A stretch of DNA of 64,000 nt from Rotaria socialis (Eukaryota; Rotifera; Eurotatoria; Philodinida; Philodinidae). The translations under genes were made by a program, and so were the position numbers. Position 1 is the stretch's first letter, and every line of letters begins with the position of its first letter. The notes beneath the pieces were generated by a model, which worked only from the letters and a program-made list of their open reading frames with translations, made no database searches and had not been told where the DNA came from. This document shows, piece after piece, positions 1 through 13,060 of this stretch. Where the stretch lies: the NCBI GenBank assembly GCA_905331475.1, contig CAJNYU010003614.1:124001-188000 (forward strand), given 5' to 3'.

Positions 1-1752
1 TTTGATTTCTATTACAAGAGATAAATATTTTTTTTTCTATAAAAAATCTAAATATATATATAAATATATATTCTTCTATTGAATAAAGTATTGATTAAAA
101 TAAATTGTTGAGATGATTTTTGAACAGATGAATAGTATTCGTTGTATAGTTGCCTTGTCTCTCAAAAGAGAAAGATAACAAATGACTGACAATTGTAATT
201 ATTGCTATGCGATGCTACAAAACGAGAACTCTCTTCCTCTCTACAGTCTTTTTCTTTCAGTGTCCATGTTCCATTGATTCATTCTTATTTGGCATCAATC
301 CACCATCGTATTTTCCTTTTCCTTTCCTTGTTATTTTTCTCTTTCACTCACTCTATTAATTGGCCTTTGCATATTTGCATGTAGGCATGTACAGCAATCT
401 AATCGACTCTCCCAATGTTTGCACTTTATTCACTTGTTCTTATTTCCTTCTGTATTATTTGCCTTTATCTACTATGTTCGTCTGCTGTTATATAAATTTG
501 AAACAAGAAAAGCACAATAGATTAGTATTAGTTATATTCCACATTCACTTTTCTCGATCTTCTTTTGTCGTCTTTCTTTCTTTTTTTGTTATGACGAAGG
601 GAATAAGTAGATGAGAAAACCTAATGACAACTATGTAATAATAAGTGTTTTTTATTTTCTTGTTTATCGTTTTCTCATATCAATCGTTTGTTAGTAGACG
701 TGATGGTGTTGAGAGACTACCTAAATTCGATAATAAAAGGGAGCAGATGAAGGAGGGAGAGAGAGAGAGAGAGAGAGACGGAGAAACAGAAATGGAACAA
801 TGGACGTTATGGGAGACAATGATGACAACGATAAGCCATACTGATCCGTCGCTTTGATTGCTATAGTTGGTATCCTTTTTTAGACGACAACGACCTGCGT
901 GTGTGTGTTTATGCGTATGTATTTATGTATATGTGCATATATGTGCACGAATAGCTCAAAGAGAGAAATATGAGAATAGTGTACTAGAAGAATATATTCA
1001 TTTTACATCATCAGTAAATAAAAGATACTGTTAACAACAGCTTGACCAACAAGTACATGATTATATTCATTTAGTGAACATATAAGCACGGAATCCATTT
1101 AGAATATAAGTAGGCTTGTCTAATTAGTTTCTTTATTCTATTTTAGATCGATTTTTAAAAATTTCTTTTCATTCAAACATTTTCGTTTCTACTTCTATCT
1201 CAAATATGTAAATTTAGTTAGTTAGTTAGATGAGTATTTTCTATTGATCAAATACTTCTCTTCATAACCACACTATGCAATCGGCTGATTTATTTTTACT
1301 TATCGAACAATTATATTTACATATGAAAAAGAATTGTAATAATTGATTATTTTCTGTGTGCATGCATTCAATCTATTGAACACAGTCAATTTTCCTTTGT
1401 AAAAGAAAAGATATCAATGGTTCACTATTTCTTTTTCAATGGCAGAGTCGATGATTGATGAGAAAATAATAATAATTAGACTTTAAAAGGTATTTTCTAA
1501 CGTTATATTCATACAAATTTTGATTTAGTTAAACCGTACACTGTTAGTTAGTATTGTTGTTGTTGTTGTGTGAAAATGGCACGTTCTACCATGTCACATT
1601 CTGTAAGTTATCTGATAGATCAAATGAGTAATTCAATCCTTACATTTCAAATCAAATAGAAGGGCACATAGATTCTATTCTAATTAAACAGAAAAACAAA
1701 ATAAAGACTTCAACAATATTTTTTTTTCTTTTTTTCTTTCAGTAAATAGATA
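1..1752. other. Gene-poor upstream region with GA and TG tracts
   Basis: I see no convincing coding exon here. Open frames are short, AT-rich and have no recognisable protein. A GA dinucleotide tract lies near 755-778, and a TG/TA-rich stretch near 898-945. The region ends in a long T/C-rich run and an AG at 1741-1742, just before the start codon of the next gene, so part of it could be promoter or 5' leader. Confidence 0.5.
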
Positions 1753-2833
1753 ATGCAAGTTCGAGGTGTTATACTTGTTACAGTAGCTCTAGTTTTGGGT
1801 ATTGCTGCATTATGTCTTCATTTAATAGCTCTGTAAGTTTTATTGTAATATGAAAATTTTTCTTAATCATTTGAATTCAAATGTTAACAAAAATTTCAGT
1901 TGTTCACCCAATTGGAAAATAACAGTACGAGATGCTGAACCAAGAATGGTGCCTGTTAGTTATGGTCTTTGGGAACGATGTGAATATCAAAATACTACAA
2001 TAAATAAACAAGGTATGGCACTTGGCACTCGGCTAAACGTTCTAACATGTTGGCCAAATCTGTATATGAGATATTCACCGGAAAACTTCGTTCCATGCTA
2101 CAGTATTCGTCGGACTTGTCCAGTTGTAGAGAAAAAAAACCTACCTGAAGGATGTTCATGCCGTTATCTACCATCAACTAAAGTTGTACAATGGTTAACA
2201 ATTATAGCAGCCATTTTTCTTGTTCTTGGTTTAATTTTACTTTATTTAAAAGTAATAGCATCGCCACAAAATGGTTTGTATGCTTTTAGTTTTATGCAAA
2301 AAATGATTTTTATAGTTTTCTAGATAGTGCACTTCTTGTACTTGGTTATGGACCATTCATTTGTTTTCTATTAGCATTAATTTTAATGGCAACAGGATTG
2401 ATTCTGATATGTGCATGTGAGTTATTAAAAATAGGTCAATTTTTGTAATATTTATAATTAAATTAAGATTTTCGACGCGATGCATATGAGGATTATTCAT
2501 TTCCATTAAAAAGTATGCCAATCGCCGAGAAAGAAGGAAAAACGTTTGATTTGCATAGTCTGCGTAATTATGCAAAGCATCATGGTAAAATAAATGAACA
2601 AATCAAAAATAATCTAACATTTATCATTTTCTTTTTTATTCGCCTTAGAATCAACAATTAAGCATGAACATTATGTTGAAGCTGTAAAAGAATTAATACA
2701 GGAATCAAAAACACATTATCATACAAAAATTGGATGGGCTACTATTTATGAAATATTTGCAACGGCATTGATTCTCATTATTACTGCATTGTCATTTTGG
2801 CTTGCTAAAACATCAAGATTAGAAGATATTTAA
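1753..2833 (+). CDS. Claudin/PMP22-like four-transmembrane protein
   Basis: Five exons (about 1753-1832, 1900-2273, 2324-2416, 2468-2584, 2649-2833) join in frame through GT..AG introns of 50-67 bp to give about 282 residues. Four hydrophobic helices are visible, near residues 6-26, 123-143, 155-181 and 250-274. The first extracellular loop carries W32, then G49-L50-W51 and C54, which resembles the W-GLW-C signature of the claudin/PMP22/EMP superfamily, and is rich in further cysteines. Members of that superfamily shape cell junctions, or act as channel subunits or membrane organisers; which applies here cannot be told. The loop is longer than in a classical claudin, so it may be a divergent or lineage-specific member. 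The start is chosen because it opens the first membrane helix and follows a splice-acceptor-like tract by 10 nt. Confidence 0.75.
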
Positions 2834-4011
2834 ATCCGAAAATATAGAGTCAAATGTCATGCCTTCATATTGAAGAATACTGACAATTATGATACTACTT
2901 TTTTTAATTTAGCTTTTTTTTCTATCGGCTATTACTGTTCTCTTTTTTTTTTATATAACACAGAGCTACCTCTTTTCCTTTTTCATCAAAGATTCTTTTC
3001 TTTCCTTGTTTTTGATGCTTATTACATGTCATTTGAGTGTTTCAATATGCACTAGATTTTTAAAACCTTGTTTTTTTAAAAATTTCCACTCATCGATTTG
3101 AGATGGAAACAGTCAAGACATTAAAAACGCTATTCAAAGCATTCTATAGTAATAGTATTTATTTTGTTTATACACTGAAAATAAGTCATAACAATCTGAT
3201 TAATGTTTTCGGAAATAACAACGAGTAATAAATAATGGATAACAAGTTTCTTAGAAATATTCTATATATGTTATTCTTTTCAAGTTGATTATTATGCTAG
3301 TTTTATCATGAATGATGAGCATCCATTAGCATTTAAATTCCTCTTGAAAGATATATTTTGTTGGCGACAAAATATCACTTCTATCTAAATTAATGTAAAT
3401 TTGAAAAATCTTTCAAGATATATTATCGTACATCAAATGTGATCCGTGTATCAAAAAATAAAATTTGTTCGAATAAATCGACAGTATACTTATATTAAGT
3501 AAACGCGTTAAAAATAGATAAGTGTTTATTCGATGAGAAAAATGAAAATTTGATTAAAGTTCTATGTCAAAAAATGTTCACTACGATAATTTACATAAAA
3601 CGATCGCAATCAATAAATTCCATTTACTTTTTGACTCATCGTATTTTCAGCGGTTGCTGCTTCATATTTATGATTAGTTATGCTATCGATAGAAAAAAAT
3701 CAGTTTTTATTCAAGTAAATAAATATAGCTAGTAAAGATTTTATTTTGTCGTACTATTTTAATATTAAATTTTTATTTCTTAGAAAAATATTTATTGACT
3801 CTAATTTTAAGATGCCAATATCTGTTAAGGAAAATTATATTTTCTACAATTGGCAAACGACTATACGATTTTCTATTGATTGTCAATGTTTGTGGTTTCT
3901 TCGGTTACCTAGAAAAGACGATATAGTTGATCGTTGTCAGCTATTGAGATCTCGTTTCATGCTCTTCGGTTACGTTTAGAAAAAAATCTATGAAGAATAA
4001 AAGAGAATGTA
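2834..4011. other. Intergenic, nothing recognised
   Basis: AT-rich spacer downstream of the claudin-like gene and up to the left end of the mariner relic. Open frames here are short and T/A-driven and look non-coding. No RNA gene was recognised. Confidence 0.5.
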
Positions 4012-4229
4012 CTTAGGTCTGACCAAAAGTTATGTAATTGAAAAAAAAATTAAAGAGAAAGAGAAAGTTCGAGTTATATTTTCTTAAATGTTGATGATAG
4101 TTGCCATGATTATATATATATCAATTTGAATTCTTTCCAACAATTTGTTAAAAGTTTTTTTGAACTCTTTTTCGAAAAAGTATTAGGTACCTTGGATACC
4201 ACATGGGCTAATCATATTTCATTGTTTTA
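4012..4229 (+). repeat. Left terminal inverted repeat of the mariner relic
   Basis: About 218 bp, matching the reverse complement of 4742-4960 with a few mismatches and small indels. It includes the block around 4186-4215 (GGATACCACATG...) that recurs inverted at 4760-4775. Confidence 0.8.
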
Positions 4230-4741
4230 AAAATTTAGTGAAATTTTGTTCGATCATGCTAGTTGCGTTCTAGCACTACTAGTGATGGAATATGAATTTA
4301 TTTTCGATAGGTTAGTCATAAGTCATCTGATGCTAGCTGGCTTATTGAAGATGAATCGTCACAGACTATTGTTCATGAAGACAGATTTTAACCAAAACTT
4401 TGTTTAATGTATTTTTTTTGAATCAAATAATCCTCAATGTAGATAAAGGCAAGAATGTAGGTCACATGTTTTATATTGAAAATTGTTCATAACCTTTTGT
4501 AAATGAAATATGGAAACAAACAGAGATATCAGGGCCAAAATGTACAAAATCGCTTGACGATCGTCGTTGACTCCATACTGATCCAATGTTATTAATTAGA
4601 TGACAGAAGAAGGAATCAATATCATGTCATATCCATCATATTCGCCAGGCCTGATACTATGTCATTTCATATTCACCAGGCCTGATACTATGTCATTTTT
4701 GGCTAACCAATTTTATTGAACGTAGTTTAACTAATTAAATA

Positions 4742-4960
4742 AATGAAATATGATTAGTTCATGTGGTATCCAAGGCACCTAAAAGTTTTTTCGAATAAGA
4801 GTTCAAAAAACCTCTTAACAAATTGTTAGAAAGCATTCAAATTGATATATATGTATATAATCATGGCATCTATATCATCAACATTTAAGAAAATATAGCT
4901 CGAAGTTTCTCTTTTTCGTTATTTCTTTTTTTAATTGCAGAACTTTTAGTCAGACCTAAG
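4742..4960 (-). repeat. Right terminal inverted repeat of the mariner relic
   Basis: Reverse-complement partner of 4012-4229. The outermost bases AACTTTTAGTCAGACCTAAG are followed by the duplicated TA at 4961-4962. Confidence 0.8.
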
Positions 4961-4962
4961 TA

Positions 4963-7900
4963 GTCCAAAAACTAAATGAAGTACATTATTAGTTTTCTTT
5001 TCAAAATAATTGTCGTTAATTGACTCTATTATCAATTTAACTATCACTCTTATATAATTGATTCTATATCAGATTTGTATGATGTACTTTATTTTCTGGT
5101 AAATTGTTTCATTGAATATTAAAATAAGCTTAAACACAATCTAATACATACAATATTGAAAGTTCATTCAAGAAAACAATCAGCAATATTATACATATCG
5201 CAATAGATTGTCATTTGCTCGAGTTTTTTGGGCATTATGCTCATTGTTTGTAGTTCTCAATTATGAGTCATAATTTTGGAGTTTTCATTTTCGCTACATG
5301 AAACGTGAAAATCATGATATAATCTACAAACTAAAGAATTTTATAATATCAAAGAATTTCTGTTCGTTCTAATATTATTATTAATTGTGCTGTATAATAA
5401 GGCAAAATGCCATTAATCAATCCATCATTATACGTATATAAAATATTTACGATTAATACAGCTAATATGATTCTTTCAAAATTGAAATTTACTTTTCCAA
5501 TTTGAAAATAATCATTGAGTAATCAAAAACTGCAAAATTGTAATTTTCAGTTTAATCATAATATGTCCAGCAAAAATAACAATTGACGATATATAAATCA
5601 TTCAAAAGCAAACAAAATTATAGATAATTACTTATATAAAAGTTCGTATAATCGATCGAGATAACATCAATCATTTTAAATACTTTTTCAGATAAGTAAA
5701 TGAACACTTAATATAGACGAGAACATAATAATTGCTACAATTCAATAGCAATCGAATTGCGGTCGATAAAAACATTTTCTATAGAATCTTGAGAGTAACA
5801 TACACATCAGGTAGCGATTTGTACAGACGAAAGCAATTACATATCAAAAATATATCGAAGACGTATGTATGATGTAACAATGGATTACGCATACTATCAG
5901 CGTTCTATTGATAGCATCAATATGGGTTAGTTAATAAATGAATAGAAGTGAAGATCAGTAAACGAGAATCGAAATGAAAATAGATGCTGCAAGATAATAG
6001 ATCAAATGCGACGGTTCTAGAAATTGTTTTTTTTCTGACAAGGTTTTCTGTTGTAAATTGTACTGCCGACATTGTTTCATTCAACGAGTGTAAATGATAA
6101 ATAGTGAATGGAAACAAGAACGAGTCAATTTGTAATAAATATAAAAGTGCAACTTCTGGTAAATACATTTGAAGTAAATAAAGTTGAAAAAAAACTCGAA
6201 ATCTTCCTATATTGTATACAAAAATGATCAGTATGTAAATGAAATTATCAATACAGATTTAAGAATTTAGTAACGATAATGTTTACCCTATAAATTAATA
6301 ATTTGTTCAATATTAAAAGTTAAGCAGTAGTTAGTAAGTAAATTAATTTTCTCATTTAAAAATCTGTTTACTAATTGAGCGATTCGTAATTATACCAGTA
6401 GTCAGTTTAGTTATTTTGATGAGAACATTCTAATATAGTTAGAAGAACAGTTCTTTATGCAGGCTAATAATGCTATTATCAGTTAAAATGATTGCATATA
6501 ATATACATGTATACATATTTCTATTTCCTTTGTTTTATTTCCTTGTTCTATGATATTTTCTTCTCTTGAACTAGCTCTGATACTTTTCTGTTTCATGATG
6601 ATTTCTGCCAAATTTTCCGTTTATTATATTATATCGGATTTGATTTATTAGTAGGAATGACAACGAAAGCAATTGAAACATCAGCCTGTGTCGGAAGCAT
6701 GGAGATGAATACAAATGAAGCTAAAAAAAGAAATACAAAAGTGTAAATACTGTAAAAGAAGAAACGTGAAATCAAGAAAAGAAATGGTATGCAATAATGT
6801 TAAATAAATTGAAAAATTGCTACAGTCGCAATAAAATTCTGTGATTTATAACTTTCCAATTTTGACTGATGTTTATTAATAGATTATTGAACGAAAGCTG
6901 ATTACGATAATGAATATTATTGAATTATTAATTGCGCTTTCAAAATTATTTACTTCAATAAAATAAATATTTTCACTAAAGAAAAAATGCAGAGTGTCTA
7001 ACAAAAGAATATACGCACATAATATCAAGTATAAAACACACCATGATTAAATATAAACTAAAACTAATCAATTATAACAAAGAGCAATAATACGTACAGA
7101 GTAAAAGCGATTCAATTAGTGAAATAAGCTGCTGTAAAAAGCGGAAAGGAAAACAATAGTCAACTATTTTCACAGAAATATAAAAATCTTGATAAAGAAT
7201 AGTTTAGACTAATTCATTAATGCTCATTGCAAAGCAAAGAAAAATACACGTTCTACCAGAAAAAAATACATTACCAGAATGACTGTATTGGGTGCAGAAC
7301 TGAAAATTTTTCCAACACAACATAGGGAAAAAATTTCTCAGTAGATGCAATAGAACTGAAATTTATATTTGGAGTGTACACTAGCATGCATGTGTGCAAT
7401 TCAGTAGTTTGAGTCTAATGATTTAGTCTGAAGACTATTTAGAGTGCTAGCTTCAATCAAATCGAGTATTCCTGTATTAGCTTTCGTTCGATGTTTTTCT
7501 CTTCGTTCTATTAGTCACTTAATCAATTTTTTTTCTCGAATGTGCACGATGTTGATCAGCCTAAGCCTTCGCATTCACTCTGATCAAATGGTATCAATAT
7601 ATAGTGCCTAAACACATATTTTAGGTGAAAAATACGAACCAATTTTCTCTTTTAGCTTACTAATCATTACCTTATTTTATTATAATGCTTTTAAGACTAG
7701 TTATTCCGAATTTCTCAGCTAGGCATATAAAATTCATGTGTTAACATTGAGAATATCTCTTCACTAGAGGATTAACAATGGTAATCATGCCGCATTACTT
7801 GTGAAATAAAGTATTGTGTCAAAACATTCTGTTGTCGATTTCCACTCTAAATACTGGTTAAAATAAGGTATACTCACATCCTACATACAACTTGGTTCAA

Positions 7901-8468
7901 CTGATACTAGAATTTGACAGATAAATAAACAACAGTTTATTAAAAATTTTACTCTCAATATGCTTTAAAAATAGGGAATAGTTTGGATGTGGTCGGAGAT
8001 CACCTGGTTTCTCGTTGAATTAATTCGATGTTGGTCTCATCGAATTCACCATGAAATTCTTCACCGAATCCTATACATATTTCTCAAATGCATGTATCTT
8101 CATAAGATTTGATCATTTTGATTATGAAAACACTAATGTTTATTAGTTACGAGTAATTATTTTAGCAATACTCTGATTCAATACATTTTTAATAGGCAAG
8201 AAAAATTGATCAATAATAAAAACATAAATAGTAACTCAGAAACTATTGATATAGGTAATGCAAAGATGCAAAAACAATTCGAAAATTATGGATTCAACAG
8301 TGCAAATGAATATGAACAAGCTAATTTTTACACATGAAAAAGTTTAGTAATGATTTTTACTACAAAAAACACTTGAAAACATTCATTAAGTCTATTTTTT
8401 TTGAGTGCAATGTGTGATCAAGAAGAAATATTGATTCATTTTGTGGAAAATGGATAATAATGTATTTC
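4963..8468. other. Gene-poor 3.5-kb spacer
   Basis: Between the mariner relic and the 3' end of the unrecognised minus-strand gene I find no coding exon I would defend. The longest open frame (near 5917-6168, minus) is AT-driven with no motif. A 29-codon plus-strand frame near 6656-6745 is too short to judge. No tRNA-like or rRNA-like sequence was noticed. Confidence 0.5.
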
Positions 8469-11400
8469 TTAAAAATTTTCATTATGTTCAACAGTAATTG
8501 AATCAGTACTTTTATCAAGTGAATTTCGTTCACAACAAATTGAATTATGTGTGATAATACAGTTATTACATACAGAAGATTTATTTGAATATAGCCAATT
8601 CCATTGTTGCGGAGAATGATTCAGATCTAATGATGTTATTATTTTTTGATTATTATAATAATCAATCAAGGGTGTATTTGTCGATTTCGGTGAACCTAAT
8701 TTTATGATATATTTATATAGTAGATACACTCGTTTCGTTAGTGTTTCTAATGAAATATTTACTATCATTGTTCAATTGTTGATATTTTTGTGGGAGTTGT
8801 CTACATGATTGGTATTGAAAATCAGACAATTCAGAAATCGGCTTGCATCTCTTTGGATCATGTGTAACTTCAATAAAAACATGGCTTTGGTCAATGTTAT
8901 CGCCGACATCAGTGCTTTTATTCTTCAGAGACAGTTCAGTTTTCGGTAATTTGAGTATGTTGGCTGTTTCAAATGACGAATGACCAATGTTTTGTGAATC
9001 TTCATTTAATTGTTCGCAATTTATTTTTCTTAAAATCTGTGCATCGTTAAGTTCTTGACGTAAAACACGTGTAAATGCAGCAAGAAATATTGGATCTTTA
9101 ACGTTGAGAGAAGATTGTGGATGAGTATTTTGAATTTGTTCAAGAATTAAATTTGAATCAATAGAACTTTGTTTTAAACAACATTGTAACTTAATAAAAA
9201 AAAGAATTTTCAAATTAATATTATTTACTTTGGCGAAGTTACTAATTTTAACAACGATGGTGTTTTTCTTTCTTGTTGAATTAATAATGAAGAATAAGCG
9301 ATTTGCTGTAAAAAGATAATCAATTCATTCTATCAAGACATTTCAGAAACATAGAAACGAGTATTTAATATAAATTAACTCTTACAACTTCTGCGTTTAA
9401 TATTGATTCTGAATTTATTTCTATACTATTATCAGAAAGAGTTTGGTGTAATGAACATGAGATATGAGCTTTTGTAAATGTTTTTTGAGGAGACGAACAG
9501 GCTAAAGACATCGATTGTTGTATTGAGTAGTCATCATTTTGAAAATTTGACAAAACCTTCGATTCTTGTATAAAATTATTTTTATCTCGAATATGTTGTG
9601 ATGCATTATTTTTCAATTCTGATTTAATGAAAATTAGCGGAGTTGACACATTCGACATTGATTCAAAATTTCGATTGATTCGCTTAACTGTGGATGTCTG
9701 ATCAGTGGTTTCAATTCGACTGGATGCGTTACTCATTGTTTTTATTGAAGATTGCAAATGAAGTAATGAACTATTACTTGGAGAAAACAATTGATCAACA
9801 TGAATTAAAGGTAATTTAGATGATTTATCTATTTATTAAAAAAATGAATAAATCATTGTTTATTTTGTACAATAGAAATAATCATTTAATGAATTACTTT
9901 CATTAGTTGTTCGTTCGTTTGATAGTATTTGTTTTTTATGTTCCATAGAGACTAATTTCGATTCAGATGGCAAAGCTTGGTTTTGCTCTTCAGATTTATC
10001 CGATTTTAAAGATATTAGGAATGGTTTCGTCGATGAAGATATGGATGACACATGCCTTGGTAATACTACTACGGGTTCATCACATTGTGTGTAGACTTCA
10101 GAAATAATATTCGACGTAGGACTCGCTTGCTGATCAAGTTTAGACAATGTAGATTTAGTTTTATCTGGTTCAGATTTTTCGACTGTTAGTTGACTGTCGT
10201 CTGATATAAACAATGTAGGTGGCTCTTTACTTTTTGAACTAAGATCTGTATCGATTAATTTCGTTGATAACGATGATGTTATTCTTATTGTCTACGTAAA
10301 AACATCAATAATGTTTTCATAACCTTCACATAAATACTTGCTGGTATGATTATTTGTTGTGAATGTGATTGACACGATGCTACTGCATCGTCTTCTAAAC
10401 CTAGAATATTTTTTAGAGTATCACATTGATGGAAGAGAATTTTTGCAATAGAATTTTTAAATATTTGTTCTATTTCATGAATATTATTAATTTCATTATC
10501 GGTTCGATTCAAATATAATGATGTTATTAGAATTTTCGATTTTTTCGTTTTAGATATTACAGGTTTACCAAAGACTTGAACAAAATCTTTAGTTCTTTCT
10601 AATTTAACACTTGTTGGTTTCATTAATTCATTAAAATGTGCTAAACGATAGTTTTGTATCATTTGTAAGCGTTCCTGTTTTGTTTTTAAATTTAAATTAA
10701 CCATAAGTATATAAAAAACATAATTATATATTTACCCAATTAATTGCACATATTGATTCTAATTTATGAAAGAGACAAATACAAAGTAAAAAGAAATTAT
10801 TTCTTGTTCCATTTTCTACAATAATACAAAAATCTTCTTGAATCATTCGAAGACTTTCATGTAACCACATGGATATATATTCATTAAGAATAAAATTAAA
10901 CAGTGGCTTTTCTGTTGGATCAAGAACAATTGAATTTTGTTTATTAATTAAAAAGCGAAAAATTTACTTTGTGGAAAATTGCATTGAAGAATATGATCAA
11001 TAGCTGTCATGGTGTAAATGATTGCACGCTTTGATATCATGGAATCATTTGTAATTTCAACTGCTTGTTTATAAGATATTTTACATATACAACGAACAAG
11101 TGAAATCAAATTTTTCGCATGATTTTTTCCATTACGTAACAATGTTTCACGTCGAATAAGATCCTTATAGATATTTACTTTTAATCGTTCCAAATAATCA
11201 TTCACTGATAAAATAAAATCTGTGTCTAATCTAGTTTGTTTAATTGAATTATATAAAACTAAATAGAATAGTAAATTTTAGAAAATATCTCATCTTGTTT
11301 TGCCTGTATTATTATTCGGATCATATACTTGGTATTTTTAGATACGATTGATTAATGGTCTCATACATATGTTGGAAATCTATTTCAGATGTTGGTTTAT

Positions 11401-11982
11401 CTGTTAGTCGATTTTCAATCGATTTAAAGTTTTCTGATTTTTGTCGATGTATTGAAACTGGTTGTTCCATGATTTGTACGTTGGCTTGTTTTGTTGATAC
11501 AACTTCAGGTGGAATGTTTATCGTATCTTGTACTTTCCATGGTATGCTTCGTATAATAGATTCAGTAAACTTAGCAATTGATGGACGATTAGATTCAACC
11601 GATGAACAATTATAGTTGTTAAGAAAACTATGCGAATCATTCATATGTGAGATTTTGTGTATCTTTAGAAAAAAAGAGTTCAATCAGTTTGAAAGAAGTT
11701 TTTGATTTTAAATCATACTGAACAGCAAGTTTTATGAACTAATCCTAGTGTTGACCTATTTATTGATATAGATGAATTAGTTAAGCTGGTAGTTTTATTT
11801 TCTAAGATATTTTCATTATAATTATCTTCATCAATACAACTGGAACATTCACAAGTAGAACATGAACAAACTTCCTCATTATCTGAACTCGATTGTTGAT
11901 CATTGTCATATTTTAGTTCAAACGTATTTTTATTTAAATTTGTTTTAATATCATTAGTAATTTTATCTTTACTAGTGAACAT
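8469..11982 (-). CDS. Unrecognised multi-exon protein, Ser/Asn-rich
   Basis: Eight or more exons join in frame on the minus strand with introns of about 50-80 bp, several with branch-like CTAAC/CTGAT before the acceptor. An ATG at 11982 is the first in-frame one. The N-terminus is acidic with a Cys-rich stretch (CSCSTCECSSC, coded near 11840-11870). A helical, well-ordered part is coded by about 11260-10290 and includes a Trp-containing helix (coded near 10850-10880). The C-terminal half is low-complexity, Ser/Lys/Gln-rich, and ends with a small Cys pattern before the stop at 8469. I do not recognise the family. A weak resemblance of the central helices to sorting-nexin PXA domains is not enough to name it. 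It shares a 172-bp divergent promoter with PACRG, so a ciliary role is conceivable but is only inference. One intron near 10285-10317 is only about 32 bp and its limits are uncertain. Confidence 0.65.
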
Positions 11983-12154
11983 ATTCAAAGGAAAACAACA
12001 TGATATACAATAAAATGTATTAAAACACTAAAAAATTTGATTTGTGTAATAAAAATTTAAAAAAAATGTCTTCAGTATTTGATTGAAAATTCCATAGAAA
12101 CTATATTCGCTTTTTAAATCTCTGTAACAATGAATTTCGATTAACTATTTCAAA
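11983..12154. promoter_or_regulatory. Divergent promoter region, unrecognised gene / PACRG
   Basis: Only 172 bp separate the ATG of the minus-strand gene (11982) from the PACRG ATG (12155). Both 5' leaders and the core promoters must lie here, or initiation sites must overlap. The stretch is A/T-rich and I cannot pick a TATA box with confidence. Confidence 0.55.
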
Positions 12155-13060
12155 ATGTCTTATTGGTTTAAAACTGTTCTTAAACCACATGTTTTTAATT
12201 GTAAAAATCAATCACATTGCAAGTATCGTTGCCAATGTTGTGCACCCGCATTTTCAATTCAATCACATCAGCGATGCTCCACTGTTTGTCCACCATTATT
12301 TGTTGATAGTTTTAGTAAACGATCATTTCGTTCAGAAAATTTTCGATTATTCTATGAACGTGGTGATCTTCCATGTACTATTCATCATACAACAAAAGGA
12401 CAATCTTTAAAGTGGTTTATTGATAATTTAGAAACATTAAATATTGATTATTATTTGCCCATCTTTACTGATGGATTATGTGAAATAAAATATCCATATA
12501 GTTTTATTGCTTTACAAGGTAGATAAAATCTTATTTAAAAAAATGAAATAGTCTTTGTCGTTGTTGTTGTTTTTTGTTTTACGAAATTAGGTATTTTGGA
12601 TTTAATTGAACATGCTTCACATAAGATTGATATCGAAAGTCTTTCAAAAATAATTTTACCACTTAAACGTGCTCTATATACAAATGATCAAATTGTTATT
12701 AGCCGTGTTTTGATTGTTCTTCAAAAATTGGCTCGTGGTAATGACGGTGCAATAGGTGTTGCCTTAGTACCTTATTTTAATCAAATTTTACCTATGATTA
12801 ATATTATAAAAGAGCGTAATCAAGGAAAACTTCATCAAAAAAAACCACAATGTAAAATAGTTGATGACTATGAAAAAGATATTCCCAATGAACTTGTTCG
12901 TCTTATTGACAAGACGTTGCTTATACTCGAGCAATACGGTGGACAAGATGCTTTTATTAATATCAAATTTTCAATACCGACTTATGAACAACAAGCTGAT
13001 GTAAAAACATTATCTACTCCTCAAATCAATGCAATGTTACAACCATTTATGGAGAGTTAA
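12155..13060 (+). CDS. PACRG: PACRG, parkin co-regulated gene protein (axonemal inner-junction protein)
   Basis: Two exons (12155-12518 and 12591-13060, intron 72 bp) give about 277 residues, close to the usual animal length. The C-terminal two thirds follow PACRG closely: a YERGDLPC segment, then LPIFTDGLCE, a GILDLIEH stretch spanning the splice site, ALVPYFNQILPMIN, and LEQYGGQDAFINIKFSIPTY near the end. PACRG is an armadillo/HEAT-like protein that bridges A- and B-tubules at the inner junction of ciliary doublet microtubules. The N-terminal 45 residues are Cys/His-rich and less conserved. The gene is divergent from the unrecognised 8469-11982 gene. The parkin neighbour seen in vertebrates is not present here. 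Confidence 0.93.

Larger units (their letters stand above)
4012..4960. mobile_element. Decayed mariner-type transposon with long terminal inverted repeats
   Basis: The ends are inverted copies: the left end reads CTTAGGTCTGACCAAAAGTT and the right end is its near-perfect reverse complement. The similarity extends over about 218 bp on each side (4012-4229 and 4742-4960). A TA dinucleotide flanks each end (4010-4011 and 4961-4962), as expected for Tc1/mariner insertion at TA. Inside, near 4641-4700, the + strand encodes YSPGLILCHF twice in imperfect tandem, a decayed form of the conserved motif that precedes the last catalytic Asp of mariner transposases. No open transposase frame survives, so this is a dead, non-autonomous copy. 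Confidence 0.8.

Noticed and set aside
755..778. GA microsatellite as a regulatory GAGA element
   Set aside because: It is an ordinary dinucleotide run over 900 bp from the nearest gene, with no supporting context.
202..857. Three short plus-strand frames near the left end
   Set aside because: Phe/Leu/Ser-rich or GA-repeat-derived, no splice-consistent joins and no motif; two start at non-ATG codons.
5917..6168. 83-codon minus-strand frame in the long spacer
   Set aside because: AT-driven composition, no flanking exons and no recognisable motif.
10740..10940. Resemblance of the central helices of the 8469-11982 protein to a sorting-nexin PXA domain
   Set aside because: Only general helix and Trp placement agree; no PX, RGS or membrane segments are found, so no name was given.
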